A stretch of 64,000 nt of DNA from Lindgomyces ingoldianus. Lineage: Eukaryota; Ascomycota; Dothideomycetes; Pleosporales; Lindgomycetaceae. The position numbers were made by a program, and so were the translations under genes. Of the stretch, positions 37,402 to 49,500 are shown in pieces. Position 1 is the first letter of the stretch, and each line of letters begins with the position of its first letter. The notes beneath the pieces were generated by a model that saw only the letters and a list, made by a program, of their open reading frames with translations, searched no databases and was not told the DNA's origin. The DNA is taken from NCBI RefSeq assembly GCF_010093535.1, contig NW_022985164.1, positions 747,240 through 811,239 of the forward strand. The letters run 5' to 3'.

Positions 37402-37671
37402 GCTACAGCATATTTCTTTAAAAGTTTTATGTTTTATTTAAAAGCTTAGAGTATAAGCTGTATCTAATATTCTTTTAGCGCGTCTAAGTAGTGTTGTAGG
37501 GAATGCATTAGTGTAGGAAGGGTAGTTTAGTAGGGTCTTAGTAAAAGTAAGCAACTTAGGTGTGTAAGCAACTTGCCTGTAAAGTACGTTAAAGCTTTTA
37601 AATAGCTTTTGCTAGTGCTATAGTTATGTAAGAAGAATTATCTTAGGTTCTTAAAGCGCTAGGCCTATAAC

Positions 37672-37889
37672 TATAGAGGATAAAATAGCCTAGCAGTAGC
37701 TGTTTAGAAAATTAAATAAAGTAACTCTACTATCTAAGAGAGCTAAAGGCTCTCCTTATATACACTAAGCTTTAGAACATAATATCTCTAGATCCTAAGC
37801 TGCGTCCCAGGCTCTAAGCCCCTAGTCCCAGGCTCCAAGCCCTAGTCCCAGGCTCTAAGCCCCAGCCAAGGCTCTTAGTATACGCGACA
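37672..37889 (-). repeat. W 5' LTR (218 bp)
   Basis: Partner of 23696-23913, starting TATAGAGG (RIP form of TGTAGAGG) and ending CGCGACA. It has the same tandem units of about 22-24 bp. ACTTT follows at 37890. Confidence 0.92.
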
Positions 37890-39800
37890 ACTTTTAAATA
37901 AAGAACTAGAGGTTAACCTATAAAAAGTAAAAGTGCTACGCAACTAGTAAGCGCCTACTACTATAATAAGTGTAAAATTCTTTTTAGGCTTTACTAGATT
38001 TTATTAATAATTTATTTTAAAAAGATTTTATGTAGTAAAACTAATTATTATGCTTTAAAGCTTTACTACTCTTTTTATATAAACTTTAGAGTGTAATAAG
38101 GCTTTTAAAAAGCTAAAGTTTAAGCTACTAAAAATACTTATGCTTTACTATTTTAACTTTATGTTATAAACTAAAATTAAAATTAACACTTTTAAGAGAG
38201 TAGTAGCAGAAGTCTTATCTTAGGAACATGCTAATAGAAATTAGTGCTTTATTTTATTCTATAGTAAAGTCCTATCTAGTTTAAAGCTAAACTAGAAAAT
38301 ACATAATAAAAAGCTATTTATAATTATTACTGTGTTTAAAGAATAAAAGGCTAAGCTTACATTAGTAATAATAAGCACTCTAGTATATACTAATTATTAG
38401 CTATTAAAGTACTTTATAATAATAAAGGTGCTAAATGCTTATTAAGTTTATTAAGCTAAAAAATTAGCTTAGTATTACTTTTAAATTAAGTACACCCCTA
38501 GTAAAAACAACACTAGGGTAGACATTCTTAGCTGTTATAAATAAGATATAGAAAATTTAAAAGCAGCTTAAACTAATAACTAGTTAAAAGTGTTACTTAA
38601 ACTACACTAACTTTACTTTTAAATTAATAAGAAATTAGCCTAGTACTATATTACTTAAATAATAACTTAAGCAACTTTACTAAATATTATAAAAAAACTA
38701 GGCTAAGTTATATCTTTAGATTTTTTAAAATTAATTAATATATTACTTTAAAATAATTAAGCTTTTTTTACATAAAAGTAAAAACTTTTACTTTACTATT
38801 ATTAAATAAGAAACAGACTACTTCTTTATGCTAACTATTTATGTGTTTTAGTAGACTTACTGCTGTGTACCTAACTTATCTAAGAAGTCTATAATTAAGT
38901 ATCTTTAGCACACTCTAGTGCTACTAAGACCTATTAGTTACTGTTCTAAAAGTACTACTAAAAGAGTGTAAAGGCTACTTATAAATAATATATATAAAAT
39001 TACTTTTTGTATTATAAAGCTTATCTAAAATAGACTTAAACTTTAGAGTTTATTTACTTTTTTTTAATCTCTAATTAACTAATGTAGCACTTGTGTATTA
39101 AGTTTAAAGATTTTTTTAAAGATAAGTCTAGTTATAACTAAATTATAGTTATAATTAATTATATATCTAAATAAGCTATTTTTATTCCTTACTATAAAAT
39201 AATTAATACTTAAAAAATAGCTGCCTTATTTATTTAATAAGTGTACTATTTTAGCTATATACTTAAAACTATTATCTTTAACTAGGGACCTTAGTTTATA
39301 TCTAGTTTTTAGTCTAAATTCTATTAAATTTTAAGCATAAAAGTTAAGCTTTTTACTACTTATTATAAGAAAATAAATAGCTAAATAAAAATTATAAATA
39401 AGTATATTAATTAAAAACTAAAGCTTTTTATATTTTTTTACTAAAATAACTAGAGTTTCTTACTGCTTTTAATTAATTAGGCTTAGATAACTTTACTTTA
39501 TATAATAATTAAAATATCTTTATATTAAGTCTTATATAGCTCTAAACTATGTTAAAGCTAGAACTAGAAACATTCTATAAAACTTATTACAGCTATAGAT
39601 AAGCTAAATTATAAAAATGCCTTAGCATTAGCAACCTGCATGCATGCAGCCTAGAAGTTAGCTAAGACCTATATAAAAAAGGCTTAGAATTAGATATAAA
39701 TTATAGTTAACTACTACTACTAGCTAGTTAACTAAGAGGTTAGTAATATAGTCTATCTAAACACTAAGAACTTAGCTGTTTAAAGACCTAGCTAAAAACT
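37890..39800 (+). pseudogene. Y1 RNase H and integrase remnant
   Basis: This continues the Y1 frame after W. The RNase H part is recognisable from an ECNKAFKKLK-type segment (about 38,090) to a YTPSKNNTRVDILS segment (about 38,490), equivalent to the usual Gypsy RNase H end. Integrase follows, with a SYN*IIVIINYISK-type segment near 39,130 and NWGPQF-like residues near 39,280 (Trp now a stop). Many codons are TAA or TAG. It matches Gypsy rather than copia in domain order and sequence. Confidence 0.75.
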
Positions 39801-41342
39801 ATCTAAATAATAAAAAAGCTTTTTTAAAGTACTTAAATAAGTTAGAAACTTATATTACCTAAAGCTACTTTTAAAGTTAAAGATATATAATGTTTTTATA
39901 CTAAATATACTTTATAAAGACTTTTAAGATTTACTTTTAAAACAAGAACTTTTAAAACCTTCTAGAATTACTATTAATAAAGTAAAGAAGTAGAAAGTAA
40001 AGGAAATACTTACTAGCAAGCTTTACTAGAAAACACTTAAGTACTAAGTAAAATAAGTAAGACATAACTCTAATCTAGTCTAGTATAAGGCTTTAAATTT
40101 TATAAGTTTTTTTTATAAACTAAAAGCTTTTTATAATAAGCACTTAAATTAGCTAGAACTTTTAAAAGCTTTATATAAGTAAATTAAAGCTTTTAAAGCT
40201 AGTGTAGAAAGCATAAATTACTTAGTAAATAACAAAGTATAAAGTAAAAAGTTAATTTATAGTTATACATAATAGTATTACAACTTTATAAACATAGTGC
40301 TAGAAAGGTCTAATAGTAAGCTATTAGACATTTTAAAACTCTTTTTTACTTTTTTTTCTACCTTTTTTTTCTACCTTTTTTTTCTTTTTTTTTTCTAGAC
40401 TTTTTTTAAACCTTTTTTACTTTATCTTTAGCTACTTAAAAGCGCTGTAATATCTACTTAAAAGTTAAATACTAAAGCCTTTAAGGCTAAAACCTAATAA
40501 AGTAGCTTTATGTTTTAGTAGAATAAGGCTACTTAAACACTAGCTATAGAAAGCCTAGCCTTCTAGCTCTTTATAACTTACGCTACTTACACTAAGTTCT
40601 AAGTAAACTTTAAAATAGCTTTAAAGGCCTTCTTTTTTTTTATTTTTTTTTATTTTTTTAGTTTTTAATTTTTTTTTAGTTTTTATTTTTTTTAGTTTTT
40701 ATGTTTTAAGCTGCTACCTATAGCTTAAGATAGCTTTAAAAAACTAAGAATTTTTTTATAATAAAAAAAAACTTACGCGTGTGTTAGTAAACTATACTTT
40801 AGCTATATTAAACTATATTTATATAAAGTTATATTTTTTATTATGTAAAGTGTAATACTTATATTTCTTTAATTTAAAAGACTAATAAAAGAACTTAACT
40901 TAAAGGCTATAAGTAAAGGCGTAAGTAGCTTAAAAGTAGATAACTTAAAACACCTCTAAAGAGGCTTTAAAAGAGGGGTAGAGCAGCATAGTAATTTTTT
41001 TAATGCTATAATTAGTTAGCAGGCTAAGCTATAAAATGTTAGGTGCATAATAATACCTATATAGTAGAGATTTAAAAGATAGCTAAAAAAAACTCTAATA
41101 ATATTAACTAAACTATATAAGTAAAGTAAGTAAATACTTATTACTATAAATAATAAATTTACTATATTAATAATAACTATACTACTAGTTACTACTAAAT
41201 AAAAACATTATAATAAAGGCATTATATTAGTATTAGGTCTTTAGTCTAGTTTTTTTAGTAATAAGAAATTTTAGTTAGAAGGTTACACTTTATTATATTT
41301 TATCTAAATTAGTTTTAAATTAGTTTTAAAAAATTTCTACAC
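39800..41342 (+). other. Y1 3' coding tail, mostly unassignable; T-rich tracts
   Basis: This is Y1 sequence between integrase and the solo LTR. I see no further domain I can name. Long T-rich tracts at 40340-40430 and 40630-40720 may be the decayed remains of a low-complexity part of the integrase tail. There is no open frame and no RNA gene. Confidence 0.5.
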
Positions 41343-41557
41343 TGTAACAGTGCTGCTTGTCAAGCTCCGCTGCTAGTCACATGATCTTGCTAAGGGTTAA
41401 GCGAGCGCGCTAGCGCCTTGGCGCTGCGCAAGCTTTTCTCTCGCGAAAACCCTTCGCCTCCTTCACTCCCCATCCTAGTTTAGCTGAAATAGAGCCGACC
41501 TACTCTACCTTGCTTCCCCAGCTCCATACGGTAGTAGAGACAGTGCTTGTCATCACA
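41343..41557. repeat. Solo LTR 2 (215 bp, GC-rich) inside Y1
   Basis: Starts TGTAACAGTGCTGC, ends GTCATCACA, and is flanked by TACAC (41338-41342, 41558-41562). It is unmutated: it contains GCGAGCGCGCTAGCGCC and CTCGCGAAAACC in the middle of RIP DNA. No internal region of this family is seen in the window. Its strand cannot be fixed. Confidence 0.85.
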
Positions 41558-41587
41558 TACACACTATAAATAAAGACTATTAGCTTA

Positions 41588-41602
41588 TAAAAAAAGGGGT
41601 AG
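41588..41602 (+). other. Y1 polypurine tract
   Basis: AAAAAAAGGGGTAG directly precedes the TGTAAT start of the Y1 3' LTR. This supports plus orientation for Y1. Confidence 0.7.
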
Positions 41603-41892
41603 TGTAATAATTCTATAAATTATTCTATCTTAGGTTGCTTAGATTCTATCTAAAGAGTCTCTATATTAGCTCTAACCATAACTTAACCTAGTTATCTACA
41701 GTTACCTCTATGCCTTTATGTATTTAGTTGCACCTTACTTCTGTAGCTAGCTTAGTAGTTTTCTAATATCCTTTTATATAAGGCCTATAGGTGTTAATAG
41801 CATTCCCAGGTTTAGAGTCCCCACGCACTCCCATATGCCTCTAAGTGGATTCCCACCGCATTTAGACCTATTGTCTTGCCTGTGCTGTTACA
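41603..41892 (+). repeat. Y1 3' LTR (290 bp)
   Basis: Starts TGTAATAATTC and ends CTGTGCTGTTACA. It pairs with the LTR at 42075-42364 (same length). The last part (about 41800-41892) is less mutated than the first, which fits an outer end. Confidence 0.85.
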
Positions 41893-42074
41893 GTAATCTT
41901 AATAGTAAGGAAACTAAGAAAGCTAAGTCTAGTAAAGTAACTACTAACTTCTAATAACAATCTAGCTGTATACTGTAGAATTGTCCTAGATGCTAATATT
42001 TTTAAGCGCTTTAATCTACACGCACTAAGTTTACTAGCAAAAAACTTTTAAAACTAGCAACTTTAATAGCTAAT
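41893..42074. other. Spacer between Y1 and Y2 (182 bp)
   Basis: AT-rich sequence with no recognisable feature, lying between the 3' LTR of Y1 and the 5' LTR of Y2. Confidence 0.6.
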
Positions 42075-42517
42075 TGTAACGATTCTACGAATTGTTTCAT
42101 CTCAGGTTGCTTAGATCCTATCTAAAGGGTCTTTGTATTAGCTCTAACTATAACTTAACCTAGTTCTATACAGTTACCTCTATTTACCTAAGTATTTAGT
42201 CACACCTCTCTCTTTAGCTAGCTTAGTAGTTTTCTAATATTCTTTTTTTACAAGGCCTATAGGTGTTAATAGCATTCCTAGGTTCTAAGTCCCTACACAC
42301 TTCTATATGCCTTTAAGTAGATTTCTACTACATTTAGACCTATTATTTTACCTATGCTGTTACATTATATTAGAAAACTTACTTTTACTAGTAATAGCCT
42401 TATTAATAATATTATATTATTTATTTATTTAACTATATTTAACTTTAAAAAGTGTTTAATTTAGTTTAAGTTATAGTTTTTACACACTATTACATTAAAT
42501 TATTTAGTTATTATAAA
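42075..42517 (+). mobile_element. Y2: 5' LTR and leader of a second Y-type Gypsy
   Basis: The LTR 42075-42364 starts TGTAACGATTCTACG (CpG kept at the outer start) and ends CTATGCTGTTACA. The sequence 42400-42517 matches the Y1 leader at 10320-10430, so this is the 5' end of another copy running to the right. Copia C3 enters at 42518, and the rest of Y2 is outside the window. Confidence 0.8.
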
Positions 42518-42797
42518 TGTTAAATAGGCTCCAACAGCTAGCTGCTTATAGTATAAGCACTTAAGTAGCAAGAGTAAGAGTAGTGTACAGTGTGCACAGT
42601 GTACAAGGTAGGTAAAGTAAGAGTAACATGTTTCTAGTTTTATTACTCTTATCTTTCCTTTATATAAAAAAAAAGGGGGATATTTAGATGTTTACACATA
42701 AAGGTTTACACATAAGTATTATGTAACATAGATATGTGATCTTACTTATGCGCAATTGCTTATATCTAGGCTGCAACACTGCTGCTGTGTACAGACA
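42518..42797 (-). repeat. C3 3' LTR (280 bp)
   Basis: Plus-strand TGTTAAATAGGC...GTGTACAGACA, the reverse of the C2 LTR at the same 280 bp. The part homologous to the CpG-rich U3 is fully RIP-mutated here. The left 20 bp (outer end) keep AGGCTCCAACAGC. Confidence 0.93.
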
Positions 42798-42949
42798 CTA
42801 GCAACTTTTTTTTTATCTAAAAAGTTGCCTTTTATACATGTTACCTCCCTTCTATCTATGTAAGTCTATTTAATTATGTTCTACCTTTACTCTACCTTAT
42901 TTATTAAGACTTGCCTCTAGTAATGCTATGTGTTAGGATAGGCTAGTTA

Positions 42950-44592
42950 TGCTATATAAATAGCTTTTTATTTTTATTTTTTACTTTTTAAGCTTTACTA
43001 TATAATCCTTTAGCTCTTTTTTCTTTTTATATAGTGCTAGCAGTAACAGATCCTTATAATAAGAAAGATAAGTATGTATAATATAAAAAAATAAAATAAA
43101 ATAAAATAAATAAGCTTTATATAAAAGTTTTATTAGTCTAGTTAGTCTAAGGCATCTTTGCGCATAGAATCTAGCTAGTCTATAGATGCTTCTATCTAGA
43201 CAGAAAGGCAGTTAGTTAGAACTAATAATTAAAAAGCCTAGTTTAGTATTTTTTTATATATATATTTACTAAGTTATTTTTACTATTAATTTACTTTATT
43301 TTAGTAATTTCTCTTTTCTTATATAATTTATAAAGTAATATAATGTTAATTATAAGTTACTTTTTACTAGTAGTGCTTAGCTTAATAAAGTAATTATATA
43401 AAAATATTAAATCTATGCAGATTACTACTAAAATTAGTAGTAGTTTAAGTGTTTATATAATTTACTATAAAGTTATACTAAAAGTAATTATATTATTAAA
43501 CTTTTTAACTATTTTATATAGTTTACTAGTAAAGACACTTCTAGTTACTTTTTTATACTTAGTAAAATTCTAGTGTATAATGTTACTTAGTATTTTAAAG
43601 TAGTTACTTTACTTTATATAGTCTTTATTACTTAATATAATTAAGAATTTTAGTTATAAGCTAAAGTTTTTATTATTAGTAAATAATTTATTTATAAAAA
43701 TAAATAGCTTTACACTATTAAGCTATAATAGTAGAAAGGTAAGACTACACTTACTATTATTTATTTACTATTAGATTTATGCGTTAAGTGTGTTAATATT
43801 ATTATGCAAAAAGTTTATAGTTTATGTAGTAATAAATAAGTTAAATGCTGCCTTTAGTTAATATATAGATGTAATATATGCCTCTCTTACACATTACTTA
43901 ATATATTATTATGCAGCATTTTTATTTTTTAGGTTAATTATATAAAAGTAGCTTACTTATTTTTTTAAGTAAAAACTACTATGTTATATATAAGTTTAAT
44001 TTTTTTACTATTAAACTTAATAAGCTGCTTTTTTACTAAAATAGTTTTACTTTTTATATAAAACTTTACTTTTTATAGTTTTTTTTTTCTTTTTATATAA
44101 ATTTTTTTATTATAATGCTTAAAGTGTTATCTGTTTATAAGCTAGTAATACTAAAAGTGTGCTTTTCTTTATTAGTAATTAAGAAATAAAAGTTATATAA
44201 AAAGATGTATATGCACAGCTTTTTTTTATAGTAGTTATAGTATATTTTAAACTAATACAGTTCTAATTTAGCAGCTTTATATAAAAGTTGTACAACTTAG
44301 AGTATTATATTTAGTAGAAAGCTTTAGCGCATCTTTTTTAGTAGCTTTATATATAGCGTGCGCATAAGCTTATTTATTAATTAAATATATACTTATGTAA
44401 TATTATATAGTTTAAAGTGCATTTTATATATAGCTTTTAAGCTTACTTTTATAGCTAAAAGTAGTCTCTAGCTTATTCTTTAGATAGTTAGTAACTAAGT
44501 AAGAATTTCTTTTTTTATTTATTTAAGTAGCTAGTAAACACTAGGCAGGATTTTTTATATAGTTAAGTTATTTTACTTTTTACTTTTTATAT
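42950..44592 (-). pseudogene. C3 RNase H and reverse transcriptase remnant
   Basis: The reverse complement of C2 from about 35,315 to 36,700: RNase H at about 43,200-43,730 and RT to the X-C junction at 44,593. Many stops. The homologous point to the window's first base is near 44,350. Confidence 0.8.
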
Positions 44593-45446
44593 AACGTACT
44601 TTACAGGCGAGTTGCTCACACACCTAAGTTGCTTACTTTTGCTAAGACCCTACTAAACTACCCTTCCTACACTAATGCATTCTCTATAACACTACTTAGA
44701 CGTGCTAAAAGAATGTTAGATATAGCTTACACTTTAAGCTTTTAAACAAGATATAAAACTCTTAAAAAAATGTGCTATAGCTATGTGTAAAGTTCTATAA
44801 AAAATAATAAATAACTATAGCGCTAGACAACCTTTATAAGCTAATTTTACAGCTAAATTATAAAGGCTAGGTAATAAAAAAAAGCAAGTAATTATTAAGA
44901 CTATACTTAAGCTATATGCGCAAGGAATTTCCCTTTAGATAGCATTTATAGCTAATATAGCTAATTCTTTGCACGCTAAGTGTAATCTAGGCTATGTTTA
45001 CATAAACTAGCCTAGTATGTTTGTAAAGCGTTATTTAGAGCTTAAAGTAATGTTTAAGCATAAGTATAACTATAAAAGAGCTTTTTATAAGAGTTCTAGA
45101 GTAATTTAGAGCAGGTTTAGCCTTGTAGAGAATATTAAAGCTAAGTATAGCATCTAGAATAATAACATGTACAACTTTAGCAAAATAGGGTTTATAATTA
45201 GCTAAATATCTTTTAACTATACTTACACTTAAAACTTTACTTTAAGCTCTAAATAATGCTTTATAAATGTACTAGGCTAGTTTATGTAAACATAGCCTAG
45301 ATTACACTTAGTGCGTAAAGAATTAGCTATATTAGCTATAAATGCTATCTAAAGGGAAATTCCTTGCGCATATAGCTTAAGTATAGTTTTAATAATTACC
45401 TGCTTCTTTTTATTACCTAGCTTCTATAATTTAGCTGTAAAATTAG

Positions 45447-46053
45447 TGTTACAATCCTTACTCCAGCGAAATAGTATATTCGGGAGTACGTCAGCCTATA
45501 GTAGTTTGTTAGCAGAGGGGAAGAACTTAGCTTAATTAAGTGTACAGTTTGTTTAGCAGAGTGTGGGTTAAGAGGGGATAAAGTAGGCAGGCTTATAGTT
45601 TAACCTAGCAGCTGTATAGGGAGCTAGTAAACCTAATCTGTAGAGATAGAAGTAGAGGTATATATAGTGCAAGATATACAAGGCAGCAGTGTCCTCTTTA
45701 TAAAGGTATCACAGCTTCTTAGTCTATTAGGTAGGGGTGTAGAGAATAGACTTAATAGTAATCACAACCTTCTAACTATAGTTATAAACAAAACTATATA
45801 CATGGGGTTTACATGTCTTGCGTGCTTGCATGTTTGCATGCTTACCTAGCCTGCATAACCTGCAAGCCTGCAAACCTGCATATCTTATTAGACAGTGTAT
45901 TCTCTAAGGCTTTTCTCTAAAAGCTAGAGCTATTCCTTATCTGTCCTGTCACATAATTTGCTTAGCGCAAGGCTAAGCGTCTTCTATCTAATGTTGTTTA
46001 GGCTGTGTGGGACAGCTAGTTAGGTTATTACAGTCTAACTGTTAGCTATAACA
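45447..46053 (-). repeat. V1 3' LTR (607 bp)
   Basis: The outer start TGTTACAATCCTTACTCCAGC with TTCGGGAG and ACGTCAGCC is unmutated; the inner end (45900-46053) is mutated (GCTATAACA). It contains a TGCA/CATGC-rich tract (45811-45886) and a 60-codon chance frame (45667-45849). Confidence 0.95.
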
Positions 46054-46599
46054 CGCAGGCCTCCCTTCTAGTTAGCGTCCTTGCTGTTATGTTCTTTCTG
46101 TTACAAGCGTTAGATTTTCTTTTTAGGTAGTGCGTTCTTGTTTTTAAAGGCTTCTATAATGTTTATTCTTTTTAACTATGCCTTGTTAGGTTTCTTGTCC
46201 CTCTACTGCTGCCTGTTGTCTCTGCACTGTTGCTTACCTTAATCCTCTTTGTTGTACAAAGATGCGTCTGTGTGGTGCTTGTTATTTAAGTAGGTCTTCC
46301 TGCGTAATGTCCTTGTTATTAGACAAGTGTGTGGAGTGTGTTTAGAAGGGTGGTTAGTGCAATGCTTTTGTGTCTAACACAGCCTAGAATTGTCTAGAGC
46401 AGGAGCGCGAAAAGCTGTTAGCAGAGATAGAGGCAATTTAGGAGAATAAAATGCACAAAAAGGAAAAGAAGGTAAGGGTAAGAGAGAAGTTTTTAAGAAA
46501 ACAGAAGGATTCTCTTACACATCTTTAGACCTCTGTTGCTTGCTAGAAGAGAGCGCAACAATAATTAGATCTCTTAGAGGATTAAAGAGTAAAGTATCT

Positions 46600-49500
46600 A
46601 GAAGAAGACCTCTTATTACTAGATAAGCTTAAAGCGCTTAAGGCAGAAGCAGCTAGTCTTCCTCCTCCTTAACCTATGTTAAAAGGTTGCAGACTTCCCA
46701 CATTGCAGCTAGCTAATGCTGCTGTAGTTTTAACTAATAATAGTGTTTTCTAGTCTAGGGAGCTTTCTCTAGGATAGTTTTGTTTAGAAGGGACTCTAGG
46801 TATTTATAAAGGGCCTAAGGAGCGTTTAATAGGCTCTTAATAGGTTTCTAAGTATTTTTGCTAGTAAGCTATCTCTTCTATTTTACTAGGTACTTGTTTC
46901 TTTTATAGTCTAAGATCTTTTTTACTTTATACTCTTTTTCTTCCTCTTTCTATCTAGTAGTTGTAAGTGGAATGCTTTTAGGCGCTAGTTTAAGTTTAGA
47001 GACATAGAACTAAAGGTGTATTTGCATTTCTTTTAGTAACTTAAGTTTACAAATGCTAGGGCGTGTTTATATAACCTAGTATAGTTCTATGCGTTTCTCT
47101 ACTAACTTCCTAGCAAGTCTTAGTGTTTTAAGGTTCTTAGTGTCTAGATACACATAATTATTTAGGTGTATTTTTAGTGCAGGTTCCTTTTTTTAATTTA
47201 CTGCTTTTTCTATAGCTTCTTAGGCTAATTAGGCTTCTCTAGTAAGTTTCTAATGTAGTTCTAGAAGTTTAGTAGTGCGATCTATAGCTTCTAGAGGGTT
47301 AGTTAGTTGCAAGCTGTAAAGCTTATATTACAGAAAGTATCTAAAATTAGCTTTGTATAGGGTCTCTTTAATTATGGCTAATTCTAAGGTATTAATAACA
47401 AATTATGCTATTAGTAGCTATTTTGCCTAATCTGTCTGTTTATATAAGATATATTTTTGTAGGAATTTTTTAACCTCTGCGTTTACTTGTTCTGTTTGTC
47501 TGTCTGTTTACAGGTAGTAGGCAGTTAAGAGTTTATAGTTAATTCTAAGATGCTTAACAGAGGCTGTCTAGAACTTACTAGTAAATAATTTATCTTAATT
47601 AGAGATAATAACCTTAGAGTAGCTATAAGTAGCAAAGACATTCTTTTTTAGTTTAAACATAAATTCCTTTACTATAATACTTTTTTCTAATAGCTATAGA
47701 TAAATAAACCTAGTAGTTTTATTTATAACTTAAGTAATTATGTTGCAGAGTCATTCTGTACTAGGCTTGCGTAAGGGTGGTAGCCTAGTTATAAAGTCTA
47801 TAGTTATCATTGTCTATAGTTAACTAGGGGCTATTATAGGCTAGAGTAACCTGTAGGGCTTATGTTGTTACAGGTTGTTTTTATTACAGGTATCACATTT
47901 TTGTAGGACTTTAGTACACAGATGTTTTAATTAGGGTACCTCTTAAGGTATAGCAGTCTTAATTTTCTTCTGTAGTAATCTAATTCCTAGGTGTCTAAAC
48001 ATAGAGGCTTTGTAGTATTCTCTTATTAAATTTTTCCATCCTTGCTTAACTATTATAAGGGAACATAGTAGTTCCCCTTAGTTAGGTCCTCTATAGACTA
48101 GTCCTTCTAGAGTTTCTTTAAAGATTACAAATTCTTTAGAATTTTCTTTATTAGTTTTAAAATAGTCTGCGCGCCTACTTAAGGTGTTAGCCTACTAGTT
48201 GCTACTTCCTACTATATATTTAATAACAAAGTTAAATTAGGCAAGTTCTATAGCTTATTATACATGCATTAGTAATAGCTTCTTAGTAGTAAGGAAGGTA
48301 ACTAGGTTTGTGTAGTTAGTAAGGATTATAAATTATTAACTAAGGCCTTAAAGCTTAACTTTTTAATTTCTGCATACATTTACTATAGCTTTTAATTCTT
48401 TATTAGAGATAGTATACTTTTGTTCTAATAGTGCAAATTTTGCTAAGTAGTAAGCTACAGGGTGCTATTAACTATTTTCTTGTTTTTAGAAAAGTGTTGC
48501 TCCTTCTGCTCTTAGAGAAGCATTAGTGTGTACCTTTATTTCTAGCGTAGGGTTGTACATCCTAAGGACAGGGTAGTTTATTATTATCTGTTTTAGTTCT
48601 TAAAAGGCTTCTTCTATTTCTATTATTTATTAAAATTTCTAAGTTGCTCTTTCTTTTAAGGTGGCGTCTGTTAGAAGAAGCGTAATTTTTAAATAATCCT
48701 TAATCATTCTTTGTACGTAGCTAGTAAGGCCTAGAAATCCTTTAATTTCTGTTACAGTTGTTAGTGTTAGCTAGTTAAGTACCTTTTCTACTTTAGTAGG
48801 GTCTATCTTTATTTCTTCTCTGTTAATAATAAATCCTAGGTATTTAGTTTTCTGTATGTTAAATTTACATTTTTCTAGTTGCAGGTAAAGTCTATATTAT
48901 TAGAGTTAATTAAGTACAAGTTTTACTTTAGATATGTAATTAGCTTAGTTGTCTTTAGTGTATATTAGAACATTGTCTAAGTACACAAGTACAAATATAT
49001 CTAGGTAGGGATTAAGTGCAGTGTTAATAACTTATTAGAAGGTTGCTAGGGCGTTAGTTAGTCTAAATAGCATAATAAAGAGTTTATATAGTTATTCTAG
49101 GGTTTAAGAGGCTGTTATCTACTTATGTCCTTCTTTAGTCCTTATTTTATTAAATCTGTCTTAGATGTTAAACTTAGTAAAGTGTTTAGTTCCTTTAAGC
49201 TAGTTTATAATATTCTAAATAATTAGTAGGAGGTACTAGTCCTTTATAGTGTTGTTGTTTAGGGTCTAGTAATCTTAATATACTCTTACTTTGCTGTTCT
49301 TTTTTTTTGCGAAAACTACAGCTAATGCTATAGGGCTGTTGCTTTCTCTAATGTGTCCTTAAGCTAGCATTCTGTCCACGTATTCCTGTAGGGCGTCTTT
49401 CTAGGCTTTTGTTAGAGGTTGTAGCTTGTGAGTTTTTAATTGCAGATTTAATTTAAAGTTAATAGCGTAGTCCTAGGGCTAATGCAGTAGCAGCTCTCCT

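Larger units (their letters stand above)
30106..37589. mobile_element. X-B: 1.1-kb foldback pogo derivative, split by C2
   Basis: Net sequence 30106-31022 and 37402-37589 is 1,100 bp without the target duplication, the same as X-A and X-C. Ends ACGTACTTCACAGG and the inverse are flanked by TA (30104-30105, 37590-37591). The left arm and loop are uninterrupted (loop about 30,580-30,735); the right arm is opened by C2 at GCTAC. It has the same internal orientation as X-A. Confidence 0.93.
23696..37889 (-). mobile_element. W: second Ty1/copia family, split by X-B
   Basis: Its 218-bp LTRs (23696-23913 and 37672-37889) are flanked by ACTTT (23691-23695 and 37890-37894). Net length without X-B is about 6.7 kb. 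The pol reading is minus strand, so the right LTR is the 5' LTR. Reverse transcriptase with a YVDN box and copia-type RNase H are recognisable; gag lies toward 28,000-30,100. It sits in the Y1 pol region. Its 3' non-coding part (23914-25000) contains a hairpin and an unusual GC-rich island. Confidence 0.92.
10320..41892 (+). mobile_element. Y1: large Gypsy element, split by Z, W and a solo LTR
   Basis: After removing insertions, Y1 occupies 10320-12689, 23294-23695, 37890-41342 and 41558-41892, about 6.5 kb. Its pieces read in order: leader and gag, reverse transcriptase, RNase H and integrase, polypurine tract, 3' LTR. The leader 10320-10430 matches the sequence after the 5' LTR of Y2 (about 42400-42517), so the missing Y1 5' LTR lies beyond C1, outside the window. 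Insertion sites are marked by ACTTT (W) and TACAC (solo LTR). It is the oldest layer of this part of the window and is heavily decayed. Confidence 0.85.

Noticed and set aside
31105..37449. Two similar frames of 70-81 codons (31105-31317 and 37204-37449) that could be a small gene family
   Set aside because: They are the same part of the two LTRs of copia C2, and the second runs past the LTR into foldback DNA. The similarity comes from the LTR, not from a protein.
45667..45849. 60-codon frame in the V1 left LTR
   Set aside because: Chance frame in an LTR; the homologous LTR at 52,700 does not keep it.
45811..45886. CRISPR-like or regular satellite array in the TGCA-rich tract
   Set aside because: Units and spacing are irregular, there are no unique spacers, and it repeats in all four V-family LTRs.
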